Source: Gimesia maris
Lineage (GTDB): Bacteria; Planctomycetota; Planctomycetia; Planctomycetales; Planctomycetaceae
DNA length: 64,000 bases
Direction: 5' to 3'
Assembly (NCBI RefSeq): GCF_008298035.1
Contig: NZ_CP042910.1
Location: forward strand, 7,254,001 to 7,318,000
Position 1 is the first letter of the stretch. Each line of letters begins with the position of its first letter. Positions 1 to 8,515 of the stretch are shown here, in pieces. The notes under the pieces were generated by a model, which searched no databases, was not told the DNA's origin, and worked only from the letters and a program-made list of their open reading frames with translations. A program made the position numbers and the translations under genes.

Positions 1-1388
1 ACCACCTGCGAAAGTTCACTGCGACCAAAGAAGAAATCGATGGCTGCAGAAACACTCTTGGGATTGATCAGCGTACGGGGAGACATTTCCTCAACGTCTT
101 TTTGAGTCATGCGTTCCTGCACGGTACGACGCAGTTTCAGAAACCCTTTCCGAATTTCATCGGAGGCCAGTTCATCAATCGTACGCAAACGACGGTTACC
201 AAGGTTATCGATGTCATCCACATAGGCAGAGGATTCACCTACACGCAATCGCACGAGATACCGAATGGAGTTGATAAAGTCTTCCGGACGCAGAGTCATT
301 TCCGTATCGGGAACATCCTGTTTGAACTTACGGTTGATACGGAAGCGACCAACACGCCCCAGGCGGTAGCGGTTCACGTCAAAGAACTTCTCTTTGAACA
401 GATCAATCGCACGCTCCAGCTGCGGAGGATTACCGGGACGCAGGCGGGAATAAATTCGCAGCAGCGCTTCTTCGTGAGTGGCAGTCGGGTCTTCAGCAAT
501 ACTCTGAAGCACAAGCACGTCGGTAACTTCGTCCACAATCTCAACGGTTTTCAAACCGGTGTCAACGATTTCGTCGATCAGCTCTTCAGTGATGGTTCCG
601 CAACAGTCCAGAATAACCTCACCACACCGATCATGGCCGGCCGGATAGATGACGTCTTCTGCGACAATTTTGCCAAGCAGTTTTTCCATGGCATTGCTGG
701 ACGAAATTTTTTCCGATTTCGTATCGTAGAACAGCTTCACCAGATCGGTGTCGGAAGAATAATCTTTGGACATGGCTCGCAGCAGAGTCATTGCCGAGAA
801 TTTACCACTCTGGTCAATCCGCACACCCAGCGTATCTTTTTTGCCGACAACCAGCTCGATCCAGCTGCCTCGTTCTGGAATCACGCGGCAGGAATATTCT
901 TTCTTTTCACCTGGTTCAGAGCTCAGTACAAAGTCGACGCCTGGTGAACGGTGCAACTGGCTGACGATACAGCGCTCAGCCCCGTTGATGATGAACTCAC
1001 CACCGCCGATCATCACGGGCAGATCGCCCAGGTAGACTTCCTCTTCAATCGGCTGTTCTTTCACCAGCCGCAGCCAGACACGGAAAGGACGACCATAGGT
1101 CATCCGCAACTGGCGACATTCTGTGGGCGTGTAACGGGGTTTGCCCAGTTCATACTTGACGTACTCCAACTGGTACTGCCCCTGATAGCTTTCAATCGGG
1201 AACACTTCGCGGAGAATTTCTTCCAGACCCTGATTTTTTCGCTCGCGAGGCGACTTGTCGGCTTGAAGAAAACTCGCATAGGACGAAGTCTGAATTTGTG
1301 TTAAATCAGACAACTCAAAACCATGTTCAATCTTACCAAAGTTTTTGACAGAATGAGTGGGAATAGTTCGCTGTGCTGGAATCGGCAT
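1..1388 (-). CDS. rpoB: RNA polymerase beta subunit, N-terminal part
   Basis: Beta subunit of core RNA polymerase; about 462 residues are visible and the gene runs off the left edge of the window. The ATG at 1386-1388 gives [18 protein letters not shown], followed by typical beta N-terminal motifs such as [31 protein letters not shown] and the Arg-rich stretch FRINRKF. It is the last visible gene of the secE-nusG-rplKAJL-rpoB series on this strand, separated from rplL by an unusually long 525-base spacer that contains hairpins. The family assignment is secure; nothing can be said about the catalytic half, which lies outside the window. Confidence 0.97.
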   Translation of the reverse strand, partial: MPIPAQRTIPTHSVKNFGKIEHGFELSDLTQIQTSSYASFLQADKSPRERKNQGLEEILREVFPIESYQGQYQLEYVKYELGKPRYTPTECRQLRMTYGRPFRVWLRLVKEQPIEEEVYLGDLPVMIGGGEFIINGAERCIVSQLHRSPGVDFVLSSEPGEKKEYSCRVIPERGSWIELVVGKKDTLGVRIDQSGKFSAMTLLRAMSKDYSSDTDLVKLFYDTKSEKISSSNAMEKLLGKIVAEDVIYPAGHDRCGEVILDCCGTITEELIDEIVDTGLKTVEIVDEVTDVLVLQSIAEDPTATHEEALLRIYSRLRPGNPPQLERAIDLFKEKFFDVNRYRLGRVGRFRINRKFKQDVPDTEMTLRPEDFINSIRYLVRLRVGESSAYVDDIDNLGNRRLRTIDELASDEIRKGFLKLRRTVQERMTQKDVEEMSPRTLINPKSVSAAIDFFFGRSELSQV

Positions 1389-1913
1389 TAAGATGTTCTT
1401 TTCTACTTACCTGGTGCCAGATGTGGAAATGCTCTGCGCAGTTGACGCGGGAGGACTGACAGAGCACAAACCAAGAATTGCGAGGAGCCGCGGCGCGCAC
1501 CTCGAGAGAATACAGCCCCGAATGCTGCATTAAAAGCGAATCGCTTGATTAAGTTAAAGCCTGATAAATCGCTCAATACTACTTTGCTATTCAAAAGAGA
1601 GTGCAATGAGTCGATTGCTTAGACCAAATGGGACTGAAACGATGACTGATCGAAGCAGATAAACTTACGGAAACAAAAATAGGAAGCAGCATCAACACGT
1701 AACGAAATGAAGCTTCTGTAGTACAGTCACTCAACATTACTTTCGAACACAACCCGACAGAATCGCGCGCCCCTACTCGCCAGCATTGTAAACTGTGTAA
1801 CAGAACACTTCAATCATACGCAGAAAAAAACCATATGTACACACACAGAAATCTAACCTGTGCCAAACTATTTCGGCACAGGTCAGATTCAGATGGCTTT
1901 TTTCAGTGATTGA
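1389..1913. other. rplL-rpoB intergenic region
   Basis: A 525-base gene-free spacer inside an otherwise tightly packed ribosomal/RNA polymerase cluster. It contains a long hairpin next to rplL (1850-1889) and a weaker inverted repeat just upstream of rpoB (TGCTCTG at 1430-1436 with CAGAGCA at 1460-1466). Small ORFs here lack convincing ribosome binding sites and I do not call them. In E. coli the same spacer holds an attenuator and an RNase III processing site, so a comparable role is plausible but unproven. Confidence 0.6.
1850..1889 (-). promoter_or_regulatory. Long hairpin after rplL (attenuator or processing site)
   Basis: Arms 1850-1864 and 1875-1889 pair over 15 positions around a 10-base loop. 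The single non-Watson-Crick position (1855/1884) is A with C on the plus strand but U with G on the minus-strand RNA, so the stem is uninterrupted only in the rplL-rpoB transcript. It starts about 25 bases after the rplL stop and no U-run follows directly, which argues for partial attenuation or RNA processing rather than full termination. Confidence 0.55.
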
Positions 1914-2321
1914 CTACTTAACTTCAGCAGTACCGCCGGCTTCTTTGACTTCCTTAACCAGAGCTTCGGCATCTTCTTTGGAAATGCCTTCCTTCAATGG
2001 TTTAGGAGCACCTTCAACCAGGTCTTTTGCTTCTTTCAGTCCCAGGCCTGTGGCCGCACGGACGATCTTAATCACCGGAATCTTGTTGTCACCAAATCCG
2101 GTCAGGATGACATCAAATTCTGTCTTTTCTTCAGCGGCAGGACCAGCTTCAGCGGCAGGACCAGCCATCATGACAGCGCCACCGGCGGCAGCTTTAATAC
2201 CGTGAACTTCGTCGAGGTATTCAGCCAGATCTTTAGCCTGGAGCAATGTCAATCCAGCAATTTTGTCACCCAGTTCTTTGGTTTCTTCACCAAATTCAGT
2301 TGTTGCTTCGGCTGTCGCCAT
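1914..2321 (-). CDS. rplL: 50S ribosomal protein L7/L12
   Basis: Stalk protein that recruits translational GTPases to the large subunit. The 135 residues show the usual layout: an N-terminal helical dimerisation segment (about 12-45), an Ala/Gly/Pro-rich hinge (about 45-65), and a C-terminal globular domain with EFDVIL, IKIVR and [21 protein letters not shown]. The ATG is preceded by GAAAGGAAAGAAG in the minus-strand sense, a good ribosome binding site. It lies 135 bases downstream of rplJ, as expected for the L10-L12 stalk pair, and is followed by the hairpin at 1850-1889. Confidence 0.97.
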   Translation of the reverse strand: MATAEATTEFGEETKELGDKIAGLTLLQAKDLAEYLDEVHGIKAAAGGAVMMAGPAAEAGPAAEEKTEFDVILTGFGDNKIPVIKIVRAATGLGLKEAKDLVEGAPKPLKEGISKEDAEALVKEVKEAGGTAEVK

Positions 2322-2456
2322 CTTCTCTTTCCTTTCGCACGAATGCGTAAAATAAAATCTCTCAACAATGTAAATGGAATCAACGCTGCTTTGCCTCAGC
2401 AGCCGTTGCTACAAATTTTTGACTAACGGTTCATGATCCCCGAACAAATCGGTGAA

Positions 2457-2975
2457 CTATGCCGCCTCTCCTTCAGAGATCGTCTTAATTTGCCCTGCAA
2501 GGGTCCCACCAGGACCTTTGATCGCCCCTGCCAACTGTGCACCCGGTCCAAGGACCCGAGAGACAATTTCGCCGATCAATTCCATTCGACCAGGGCTCTT
2601 ACTCAACTTTGTAACATCTTCCGATGAAAGCGGTGTTCCTTCCGTCACACCACCTTTAATCTCCAGCGTGCTGATATCGGAAGCCCACTTGGTCATCTCT
2701 TTGGACAGGGCGACAATGTCTTCTCCGCCCCAGACTAGAGTGGATGGTCCTTTCAGAACATCATCCAGGCCTTCAACGCCAATATTGGCCAGAGCCCGGC
2801 GTGCCAGAGAATTTTTCACCGTCAGGGATGCAATCCCTTTTTCCTGCAGCTTAAGACGGAAACCGTTATCGGTAATCGCATCCACTTTTGCAGAATCAAC
2901 TACGACGAAGTCGCGGACTTCGCTGATCCGAGCTTCTATCTCGGAGATGATCATTTCTTTTACAATTTTACTCAT
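2457..2975 (-). CDS. rplJ: 50S ribosomal protein L10
   Basis: Base of the L12 stalk, bound to 23S rRNA. The protein has 172 residues, normal for L10. Recognisable segments are MSKIVKEMIISEIEARI at the N-terminus, VKNSLARRAL near residue 53 (an RNA-binding segment of L10), WGGEDIVALSKEM, and a C-terminal Ala/Gly-rich helix that would dock L12 dimers. It sits between rplA and rplL in the standard L11-L1-L10-L12 order. Autogenous control by L10-L12 through the leader is usual in this family, but I did not identify the leader structure here. Confidence 0.97.
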   Translation of the reverse strand: MSKIVKEMIISEIEARISEVRDFVVVDSAKVDAITDNGFRLKLQEKGIASLTVKNSLARRALANIGVEGLDDVLKGPSTLVWGGEDIVALSKEMTKWASDISTLEIKGGVTEGTPLSSEDVTKLSKSPGRMELIGEIVSRVLGPGAQLAGAIKGPGGTLAGQIKTISEGEAA

Positions 2976-3051
2976 GAGATCTCTTCCAGCTTATGAAACG
3001 CCGAAAACTGTTTCTTTGTTTTAAGTGATGATTTTCAGATGCCAGCTATGC

Positions 3052-3756
3052 TTACAGAGCAACTGAAATCCCAGGGCTCATTGTCGCTGAAATAGCAACA
3101 TTTCGCACATAAGCCCCCTTCACAGATGAAGGTCGCAGTGAATCCAGAAACTTCAGCATTGCCTGAATATTCTCTACCAGCTGATTTTCATCAAACGAGA
3201 GTTTACCCACGCGGCAATGGACGTTTCCGCCGGCATCCACACGAAACTCAACCTTACCTGCTTTGTAATCCTGAACCGCGGTACCCACATCCTGGGTTAC
3301 GGTACCGGCACGAGGAGATGGCATCAGACCCCGAGGCCCCAGCACACGTCCCAGTGGGCCAACCACACCCATCATGTCAGGAGTCGCGATGGCTACATCA
3401 AAATCGAGCCAGCCACCTTTAATTTTTTCTGCCAGATCCTTACCACCGACCGCATCAGCACCGGCAGCTTCAGCGGCATCTGCGTTGGCACCCTGGGCGA
3501 ATACTACCACTCGCTGAGTCTTACCAATACCGTGAGGCAGATTGATCGAACCGCGTACCAGCTGATCAGCCTGACGAGGATCAACGCCCAGCCGCACAGC
3601 CAGTTCAACAGTCTGATCCATTTTTACAGGCTTGATTTTCGCGGGCAGATCGCCTTCGAGAGACTTCAGCACGCCGACCGCCTCTTCCAGACCGACCGTA
3701 CCGACGCCAGCCAGCTTTTCGTTATAAAATTTAATTCGCTTGGATTGTTTTCCCAT
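3052..3756 (-). CDS. rplA: 50S ribosomal protein L1
   Basis: L1 stalk protein that handles E-site tRNA release and in many bacteria represses its own operon. The 234-residue length is standard. Diagnostic segments are [21 protein letters not shown] (split here only for description), [17 protein letters not shown], the signature [34 protein letters not shown] read as consecutive short motifs, and [12 protein letters not shown]. It follows rplK by 95 bases and precedes rplJ. No abnormality is visible. Confidence 0.97.
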   Translation of the reverse strand: MGKQSKRIKFYNEKLAGVGTVGLEEAVGVLKSLEGDLPAKIKPVKMDQTVELAVRLGVDPRQADQLVRGSINLPHGIGKTQRVVVFAQGANADAAEAAGADAVGGKDLAEKIKGGWLDFDVAIATPDMMGVVGPLGRVLGPRGLMPSPRAGTVTQDVGTAVQDYKAGKVEFRVDAGGNVHCRVGKLSFDENQLVENIQAMLKFLDSLRPSSVKGAYVRNVAISATMSPGISVAL

Positions 3757-3851
3757 GACTCTCTATCCGACTAAACGTGAGATGGATTTATGAATTTTCG
3801 CCTGCATTAAATCATGAACACTTCTCGAAAGAAGGCATTCAGCAGACCAGC

Positions 3852-4277
3852 TTATTTTTCAACTTCAAGGCCCATGCTGCGAGCAGTACCAGCGATAACC
3901 TTGGCAGCCTGATCCAGGTCAGGGGCATTCAGATCCGCAAACTTGGTCTTGGCAATTTCCTTCAACTGGGCCATAGTCACTTTGCCAACTTTGTTCTTTT
4001 TGGGATTACCTGAACCTTTTGCAATCTGAGCAGCCTGCTTCAGCAGTACAGCAGCCGGCGGACTCTTCATGACAAAGTCAAACGAACGATCGTTGTACAC
4101 GCTGATTACGACAGGAATTGTGGTTCCAGCCATATCTTTGGTACGTTCGTTGAACTGTTGAACAAACTGGCCAATATTGACACCGTGGGGACCCAATGCG
4201 GTACCAACAGGAGGAGCCGGGGTCGCGGCACCACCGGGAATCTGAACTTTCACTTCTGCAACAAGCTGCTTAGCCAT
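3852..4277 (-). CDS. rplK: 50S ribosomal protein L11
   Basis: Component of the GTPase-associated centre. I choose the ATG at 4277 giving [16 protein letters not shown] and 141 residues, the normal family length; an in-frame ATG at 4292 would add five residues that L11 proteins do not have. The proline-rich [19 protein letters not shown] near residues 15-33, the [20 protein letters not shown] segment and the C-terminal rRNA-binding domain ending [10 protein letters not shown] are typical. First gene of the L11-L1 pair, 69 bases after nusG. Confidence 0.96.
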   Translation of the reverse strand: MAKQLVAEVKVQIPGGAATPAPPVGTALGPHGVNIGQFVQQFNERTKDMAGTTIPVVISVYNDRSFDFVMKSPPAAVLLKQAAQIAKGSGNPKKNKVGKVTMAQLKEIAKTKFADLNAPDLDQAAKVIAGTARSMGLEVEK

Positions 4278-4346
4278 TCGACCGACTTTCAAAACACTTT
4301 ATAAATAGATGAATCTTTACCGTTTAGAACAGAGCCGGACGGCCCG

Positions 4347-4931
4347 CTAAACTTTTTCAATTTGCCAGTATTCCAACTCCGTCGGAGTAGGACGACTGAA
4401 TATTTCAATCAGGACGGTTACTTTGCCACTGGCTTCATCAACCGCATCGATGGTTCCCTCGAACCCTTCGAAGGTGGCATCCTTCACCTTAACAACATCA
4501 CCCACTTGAAAATCCAGTTTGATTTTAACCGGAGTTTCTTCTTTTGACTCTTCCCGGCCCAGCATACGGGCAATCTCATGCTCCTGCATGGGAATCGGCT
4601 TGCCTGCTGCTCCGGTAAAGTCCCCGACTCCATTTGTGGAACGCACCAGATACCAGCTGTCATCATTCAGCTCCACCTGGATCATCAGATAACCTGGATA
4701 CAGCTTTCGCTCAAAGACCCGCTTTTTTCCGCCTTTTGTTTCAACTACTTTTTCTGTGGGGATAATAATTTCCCCGAAATACTCTTCCAGCCCATCCCGT
4801 TTGATACCACGTAAGAGTGCGTCTCGAATGGATTTCTCCCGGTTGCTCTGCACCTTCAACACGTACCAGAGGCGCTTTTCTGAGCCTTCCGGACTTTCAG
4901 AGGTCGGTTCAGAACCAGAATCATTACTCAT
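4347..4931 (-). CDS. nusG: Transcription antitermination/termination factor NusG
   Basis: RNA polymerase-associated elongation factor that also links to the ribosome. The 194 residues contain the NGN domain (about 20-125; [18 protein letters not shown] and [13 protein letters not shown]) and the C-terminal KOW domain (about 140-194; [19 protein letters not shown]). An N-terminal Ser/Glu-rich stretch of about 20 residues precedes the NGN domain. The gene lies between secE and rplK as in most bacteria. Confidence 0.97.
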   Translation of the reverse strand: MSNDSGSEPTSESPEGSEKRLWYVLKVQSNREKSIRDALLRGIKRDGLEEYFGEIIIPTEKVVETKGGKKRVFERKLYPGYLMIQVELNDDSWYLVRSTNGVGDFTGAAGKPIPMQEHEIARMLGREESKEETPVKIKLDFQVGDVVKVKDATFEGFEGTIDAVDEASGKVTVLIEIFSRPTPTELEYWQIEKV

Positions 4932-5108
4932 GAGACACCTTCAATAAGGCTTTTGAAACTGACAAAAGCCCTGTTTGACTCTAATACTGCGATCCAGAAG
5001 ACCGCAAAAAACAGGAATCGCCCATAATGAGCAGGAAGAACGATTTATTCAAGAAGCAGAGATCAAAAATCTCCGCAATTCACTGAAAGGCCGACTCGCC
5101 TGGTGATA

Positions 5109-5540
5109 TCAGATCTGCAAAAAGCGAATCAATCTGAACAACCACTGCCAGAACACGTCAAAAGCCAACAGTAAAAACGCTAAAAAAAACATCAACACAA
5201 TTACGACAGTGGTAGACCGCCATAACTGATCCCAGGTCGCCCAGGTCACTTTGCCGATTTCCGCTTCTACAGAGATCAGAAAGTCAGCAAAACGGGGAAA
5301 ATTCACCACCCGATACGCCAGCCATGTAGAAACCACGACGATCGCCACAGCAATCCCCTTCTGCATTCCAGCAGACATCCCCAGCGGTAACACATTATAG
5401 AGTGAATAAGCGCCGAAAATGGAAATTGCCACCAGGCCAATCGCAGTCAACTGACGGACCAGTCGCCCTTGATTTCGTTTATACAAACCGCCACTTACCA
5501 GTGTGGCTGAAAATGCTTGTTCCGCTTTGGATTTAGCCAT
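5109..5540 (-). CDS. secE: Preprotein translocase subunit SecE
   Basis: Essential clamp subunit of the SecYEG channel in the inner membrane. At 143 residues with three predicted membrane segments (about 32-50, 60-78 and 110-135) it resembles the longer proteobacterial form rather than the short single-helix form. The amphipathic segment before the last helix (ISVEAEIGKVTWATWDQLWRS) carries the SecE signature with its conserved KVTWATW-like run. It lies between tRNA-Trp and nusG, a widely conserved arrangement. Confidence 0.93.
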   Translation of the reverse strand: MAKSKAEQAFSATLVSGGLYKRNQGRLVRQLTAIGLVAISIFGAYSLYNVLPLGMSAGMQKGIAVAIVVVSTWLAYRVVNFPRFADFLISVEAEIGKVTWATWDQLWRSTTVVIVLMFFLAFLLLAFDVFWQWLFRLIRFLQI

Positions 5541-5663
5541 GAGACCAGTTTACTAAAATATTTAAGAACAGAGGCGAATCAAAAAAATCGCAAACCTGCT
5601 TTTTACAACGCCAGGGACACCAGACTCTCATGCCAGCCCCGACAGCAAATGCAACACTAAAAA

Positions 5664-5736
5664 CACGGGCGGAGGGACTTGAACCCCCAACCGCTGGATT
5701 TGGAATCCAGTGCTCTGCCAATTGAGCTACACCCGT
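5664..5736 (-). tRNA. tRNA-Trp (CCA anticodon)
   Basis: A 73-base cloverleaf: the acceptor stem 5730-5736 pairs with 5665-5671 (7 pairs, one G-U), the discriminator is G, and the anticodon stem CTGGA/TCCAG encloses TTCCAAA, giving anticodon CCA. The T-loop GGTTCAAGTCC is standard. The terminal CCA is not encoded. It sits between rpmG and secE. Confidence 0.97.
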
Positions 5737-5824
5737 CTACCAGCCTGAACCAGCCAGACATTTTGACAACCGGAAGCAACTCTAGAAACTGACACCAGTC
5801 ACAAAACCCCGACCAGCAAGACGT

Positions 5825-5980
5825 TTACTTCTTGCGAGACTCTTTGTGCAGAGTGTGACGCCGCAACTTAGGGCAGTACTTCATCAGTGAAAGCCGCTCA
5901 GAGCCACGAGTTTCCTTACTGACCCGATAATTTCGCATTCCGGTCTCAGTACATTCTAACCATACATATTCACGTGCCAT
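5825..5980 (-). CDS. rpmG: 50S ribosomal protein L33
   Basis: Small large-subunit protein of 51 residues, translated by hand as MAREYVWLECTETGMRNYRV, then SKETRGSERLSLMKYCPKLR and RHTLHKESRKK. The RNYRVSKETR core and the KYCPKLRRHTLHKE end are clear L33 signatures. Zinc-binding L33 has two Cys pairs; here only one Cys of each pair remains (WLEC-TETG and KYCPK-LRRH), so this copy should be zinc-free. The tuf-rpmG-tRNA-Trp-secE order is seen in several phyla and supports the assignment. Confidence 0.95.
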   Translation of the reverse strand: MAREYVWLECTETGMRNYRVSKETRGSERLSLMKYCPKLRRHTLHKESRKK

Positions 5981-6033
5981 AACAGCCCTCAGCCCTCACG
6001 GACATCAATTTCACAAATCAAATATAACCTGAA

Positions 6034-6066
6034 GGTGTCCACCCCATGAAAAACAGGGTGGACACC
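6034..6066 (-). terminator. Hairpin between tuf and rpmG
   Basis: A perfect 11-bp inverted repeat (GGTGTCCACCC at 6034-6044 with GGGTGGACACC at 6056-6066) with an 11-base loop, starting about 30 bases after the tuf stop. On the minus strand only a weak T-rich stretch follows, so it may be a partial terminator or an mRNA stabiliser that sets tuf levels apart from the downstream genes. Confidence 0.5.
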
Positions 6067-6097
6067 ATTGATTTAACAGAGAAAGCAACGCTTTCGA

Positions 6098-7294
6098 TTA
6101 CTCAACGATTTTGGTAACCACACCAGAACCAACGGTACGACCACCTTCGCGAATCGCGAAACGGCTACCTTCAGACATGGCGATTGGCTTACCGAGTTCA
6201 ACCTGAACTTCTACGTTATCACCAGGCATACACATTTCTGCGCCACCCATCAATGTCGTAGAACCAGTCACGTCCGTAGTACGGAAGTAGAACTGAGGAC
6301 GGTATCCATTGAAGAACGGAGTATGACGACCACCTTCGTCCTTGCTCAGCACGTATACCTGACCTTCGAACTTGGTGTGCGGAGGAATGGAGCCCTTGGC
6401 AGCCAGAACCTGACCACGTTCGACATCTTCCTTCTTGGTACCACGCAACAAAATACCCACGTTGTCACCAGCCATACCCTCGTTCAGAGTCTTCTGGAAC
6501 ATTTCCACGCCGGTACAGGTTGTTTCCTGTGTGTCACGCAGACCAACGATTTCTACTTTGTCGCCAACAGTGATTTTACCCTGCTCAATACGACCGGTTA
6601 CCACAGTACCACGACCAGCGATCGAGAACACGTCTTCAATCGCCATCAGGAATGGCTTGTCGGCTTCACGTTCAGGAGCTTCGATATCGCTATCCAGAGC
6701 ATCCATCAACTCACCGATACAGGCATTGAACTTCTCGTCCCCAGGATGATCGAGAGCACCCTTGGCGTTACCACGGACGATTGTAATGGAATCACCATCA
6801 AAACCGTACTTGGTCAGCAGTTCGCGCACTTCCATTTCAACCAGCTCGAGCAACTCTTCGTCGTCGACCAGGTCACACTTATTCAGAAAGACAACCAGCG
6901 AAGGCACATCCACCTGACGAGCGAGCAGAATGTGCTCACGCGTCTGAGGCATCGGGCCGTCAGCAGCGGAGACCACCAGAATGGCACCATCCATCTGGGC
7001 AGCACCGGTGATCATATTTTTGATATAGTCGGCGTGACCGGGACAGTCGATATGAGCGTAGTGACGAGTTTCGCTTTCGTACTCCACGTGACTCACAGCA
7101 ATTGTCACAGTCTTGGTATCGTCGCGAACGGTTCCGCCCTTCGCAACATCAGCATAACTCTTCATCTGGGCAAGACCCTTTTCGCTCTGTACCGCCAGCA
7201 AAGCTGTTGTCAGAGTTGTCTTACCATGGTCGATGTGTCCAATCGTACCTACGTTTACGTGCGGCTTTGTTCGCTCAAAGACTTCCTTAGCCAT
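6098..7294 (-). CDS. tuf: Elongation factor Tu
   Basis: GTPase that delivers aminoacyl-tRNA to the ribosome. The 398 residues include the P-loop GHIDHGKT (19-26), DCPGH (about 83-87), NKCD (about 138-141) and complete domains 2 and 3 ([32 protein letters not shown], and the C-terminus [14 protein letters not shown]). The odd part is switch I: where EF-Tu normally reads RGITI, this protein reads KTVTI (61-65), and the preceding loop GGTVRDDT is also unlike the usual one. The Mg-coordinating Thr (64) is kept. The gene follows four tRNA genes and precedes rpmG. Confidence 0.97.
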   Translation of the reverse strand: MAKEVFERTKPHVNVGTIGHIDHGKTTLTTALLAVQSEKGLAQMKSYADVAKGGTVRDDTKTVTIAVSHVEYESETRHYAHIDCPGHADYIKNMITGAAQMDGAILVVSAADGPMPQTREHILLARQVDVPSLVVFLNKCDLVDDEELLELVEMEVRELLTKYGFDGDSITIVRGNAKGALDHPGDEKFNACIGELMDALDSDIEAPEREADKPFLMAIEDVFSIAGRGTVVTGRIEQGKITVGDKVEIVGLRDTQETTCTGVEMFQKTLNEGMAGDNVGILLRGTKKEDVERGQVLAAKGSIPPHTKFEGQVYVLSKDEGGRHTPFFNGYRPQFYFRTTDVTGSTTLMGGAEMCMPGDNVEVQVELGKPIAMSEGSRFAIREGGRTVGSGVVTKIVE

Positions 7295-7440
7295 CTCTCT
7301 TTAAAACCCCTTTTTTAAACCTGACACAACGCCAGACTTAAACAATAAAACCAACAAAACAAATAGCGAGGTAAAAACAGGAGTCACCCCTCGCACGCAA
7401 GAGGCACACACCTCCTGATATCCACATTTATAAATCCACT

Positions 7441-7518
<78 letters not shown>

Positions 7519-7556
7519 ACTTTTTGATGTTCAATCGAATCGCAACTCTTATAAAA

Positions 7557-7627
7557 AGCGGGTGAAGGGAATCGAACCCTCACAACCAGCTTGGAAGGCT
7601 GGGGCTCTACCGTTGAGCTACACCCGC
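7557..7627 (-). tRNA. tRNA-Gly (TCC anticodon)
   Basis: A 71-base cloverleaf with acceptor GCGGGTG/CACCCGC (7621-7627 with 7558-7564). The anticodon stem CCAGC/GCTGG encloses CTTCCAA, giving TCC. CCA is not encoded. It corresponds to E. coli glyT. Confidence 0.97.
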
Positions 7628-7665
7628 ACTGTACTGTGACTCAGTCAAACTACAACATCTATAAT

Positions 7666-7747
<82 letters not shown>

Positions 7748-7830
7748 CAACCAGCCGAAGCTGGATTTTACAAACCTAACGCCACAAATAAGTTAACTAA
7801 TTATTTTCATGTGGCAATCCAGGCAAAAAG

Positions 7831-7903
7831 AGCTAGCGGTGGGAATCGAACCCACAACCTTCGGTTTACAAAACCGATGCTCTGCCGATTGAGCTACGCT
7901 AGC
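7831..7903 (-). tRNA. tRNA-Thr (TGT anticodon)
   Basis: A 73-base cloverleaf with acceptor GCTAGCG/CGCTAGC (7897-7903 with 7832-7838). The anticodon stem TCGGT/ACCGA encloses TTTGTAA, giving TGT. CCA is not encoded. It is the first gene of the tRNA-tuf series and corresponds to E. coli thrU. Confidence 0.97.
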
Positions 7904-8511
7904 CTGTTGACCTGAAACCAAGTTAACAGGCCTCAAGCCTCATGCAACCTGAACAACTCGCCTGGCTAAAGAGGTACTTTCCCCGCCGAAACTCAGTAAG
8001 CAGCTCAATATAGCAATCAGGCACTTGCTTGCAAGTGTGAACGCCTGGCTGATTAGAAAAAATGTTATCTTTTCTTAATGCTGTATGCCTATACGGCCTA
8101 AGATTTTCCATCTCGAAACAATCTGCTTTTCCGTCCTTGCTACCGGTCTTTTTTTCGGGCAAAAACACACCTTAAATACTTCGCATGCTAAGTTCAATGA
8201 GCCAACCGCTAAAGGACTGTTTTTCAGAGAAGAAAAACCGGGCAGAGGTTCGGACAGACCATAAAAAAAGCAGGCACAGCTCACAACAGCCATGCCTGCT
8301 CAAGGGGAGAACTCACTAAACTGATCCGGTCAGACCGGAACAGCAGAGCCTGCCTTTATATCTCATTTCAAAAAAACTCATTCACAGGTTCATATTCAAC
8401 CCAAAACTCCGTATCTACACTAAACTGCTACCAGTTTTACTGCAGCGTCTCCCCGGCCACTTGGGTCGAGCATCATAGATCGAGAGACGCCAGGGTTAAA
8501 TGTGACGCGTT
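7904..8511. other. Intergenic region between tRNA-Thr(TGT) and the sigma factor
   Basis: About 600 bases holding the sigma-factor terminator (8263-8299) and most of a dispersed repeat (8424-8515). The part nearer the tRNAs (7904-8260) should contain the promoter for the tRNA-tuf series on the minus strand, but I could not pick a convincing -35/-10 pair. Two short minus-strand ORFs here have no ribosome binding site or recognisable product and are not called. Confidence 0.5.
8263..8299 (-). terminator. Intrinsic terminator for the sigma-factor gene
   Basis: On the minus strand GCAGGCA (8293-8299) pairs with TGCCTGC (8270-8276), directly followed by seven T residues (8263-8269). This is a classical Rho-independent terminator about 215 bases after the sigma-factor stop; it should insulate the tRNA-tuf series from upstream transcription. 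Confidence 0.8.
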
Positions 8512-8515
8512 CTAG
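8424..8515. repeat. Dispersed 92-base repeat, copy A
   Basis: A 92-base element that aligns without gaps to 42017-42108 at roughly 75 % identity by eye, and more loosely to 54889-54976. It contains two inverted repeats: AAACTG/CAGTTT at its left end (around 8422-8437) and GCGTCTC/GAGACGC further in (8444-8490). Its right end (TCTAG) includes the stop codon of the sigma-factor gene. The function is unknown. Confidence 0.65.

Noticed and set aside
102-1304. Two plus-strand ORFs of 281 and 117 codons
   Set aside because: They are antisense shadows of rpoB, whose minus-strand reading gives clear beta-subunit motifs and runs off the window edge.
5533-5721. A 62-codon minus-strand ORF upstream of secE
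   Set aside because: Most of it overlaps the tRNA-Trp gene; no ribosome binding site or family signature.
6323-7318. A 331-codon plus-strand ORF
   Set aside because: It is antisense to tuf; it only stays open because of the strong codon bias of tuf.
7923-8293. Two short minus-strand ORFs between the tRNA cluster and the sigma terminator
   Set aside because: They have Cys-rich random-looking sequence, no ribosome binding site, and one runs through the terminator hairpin.
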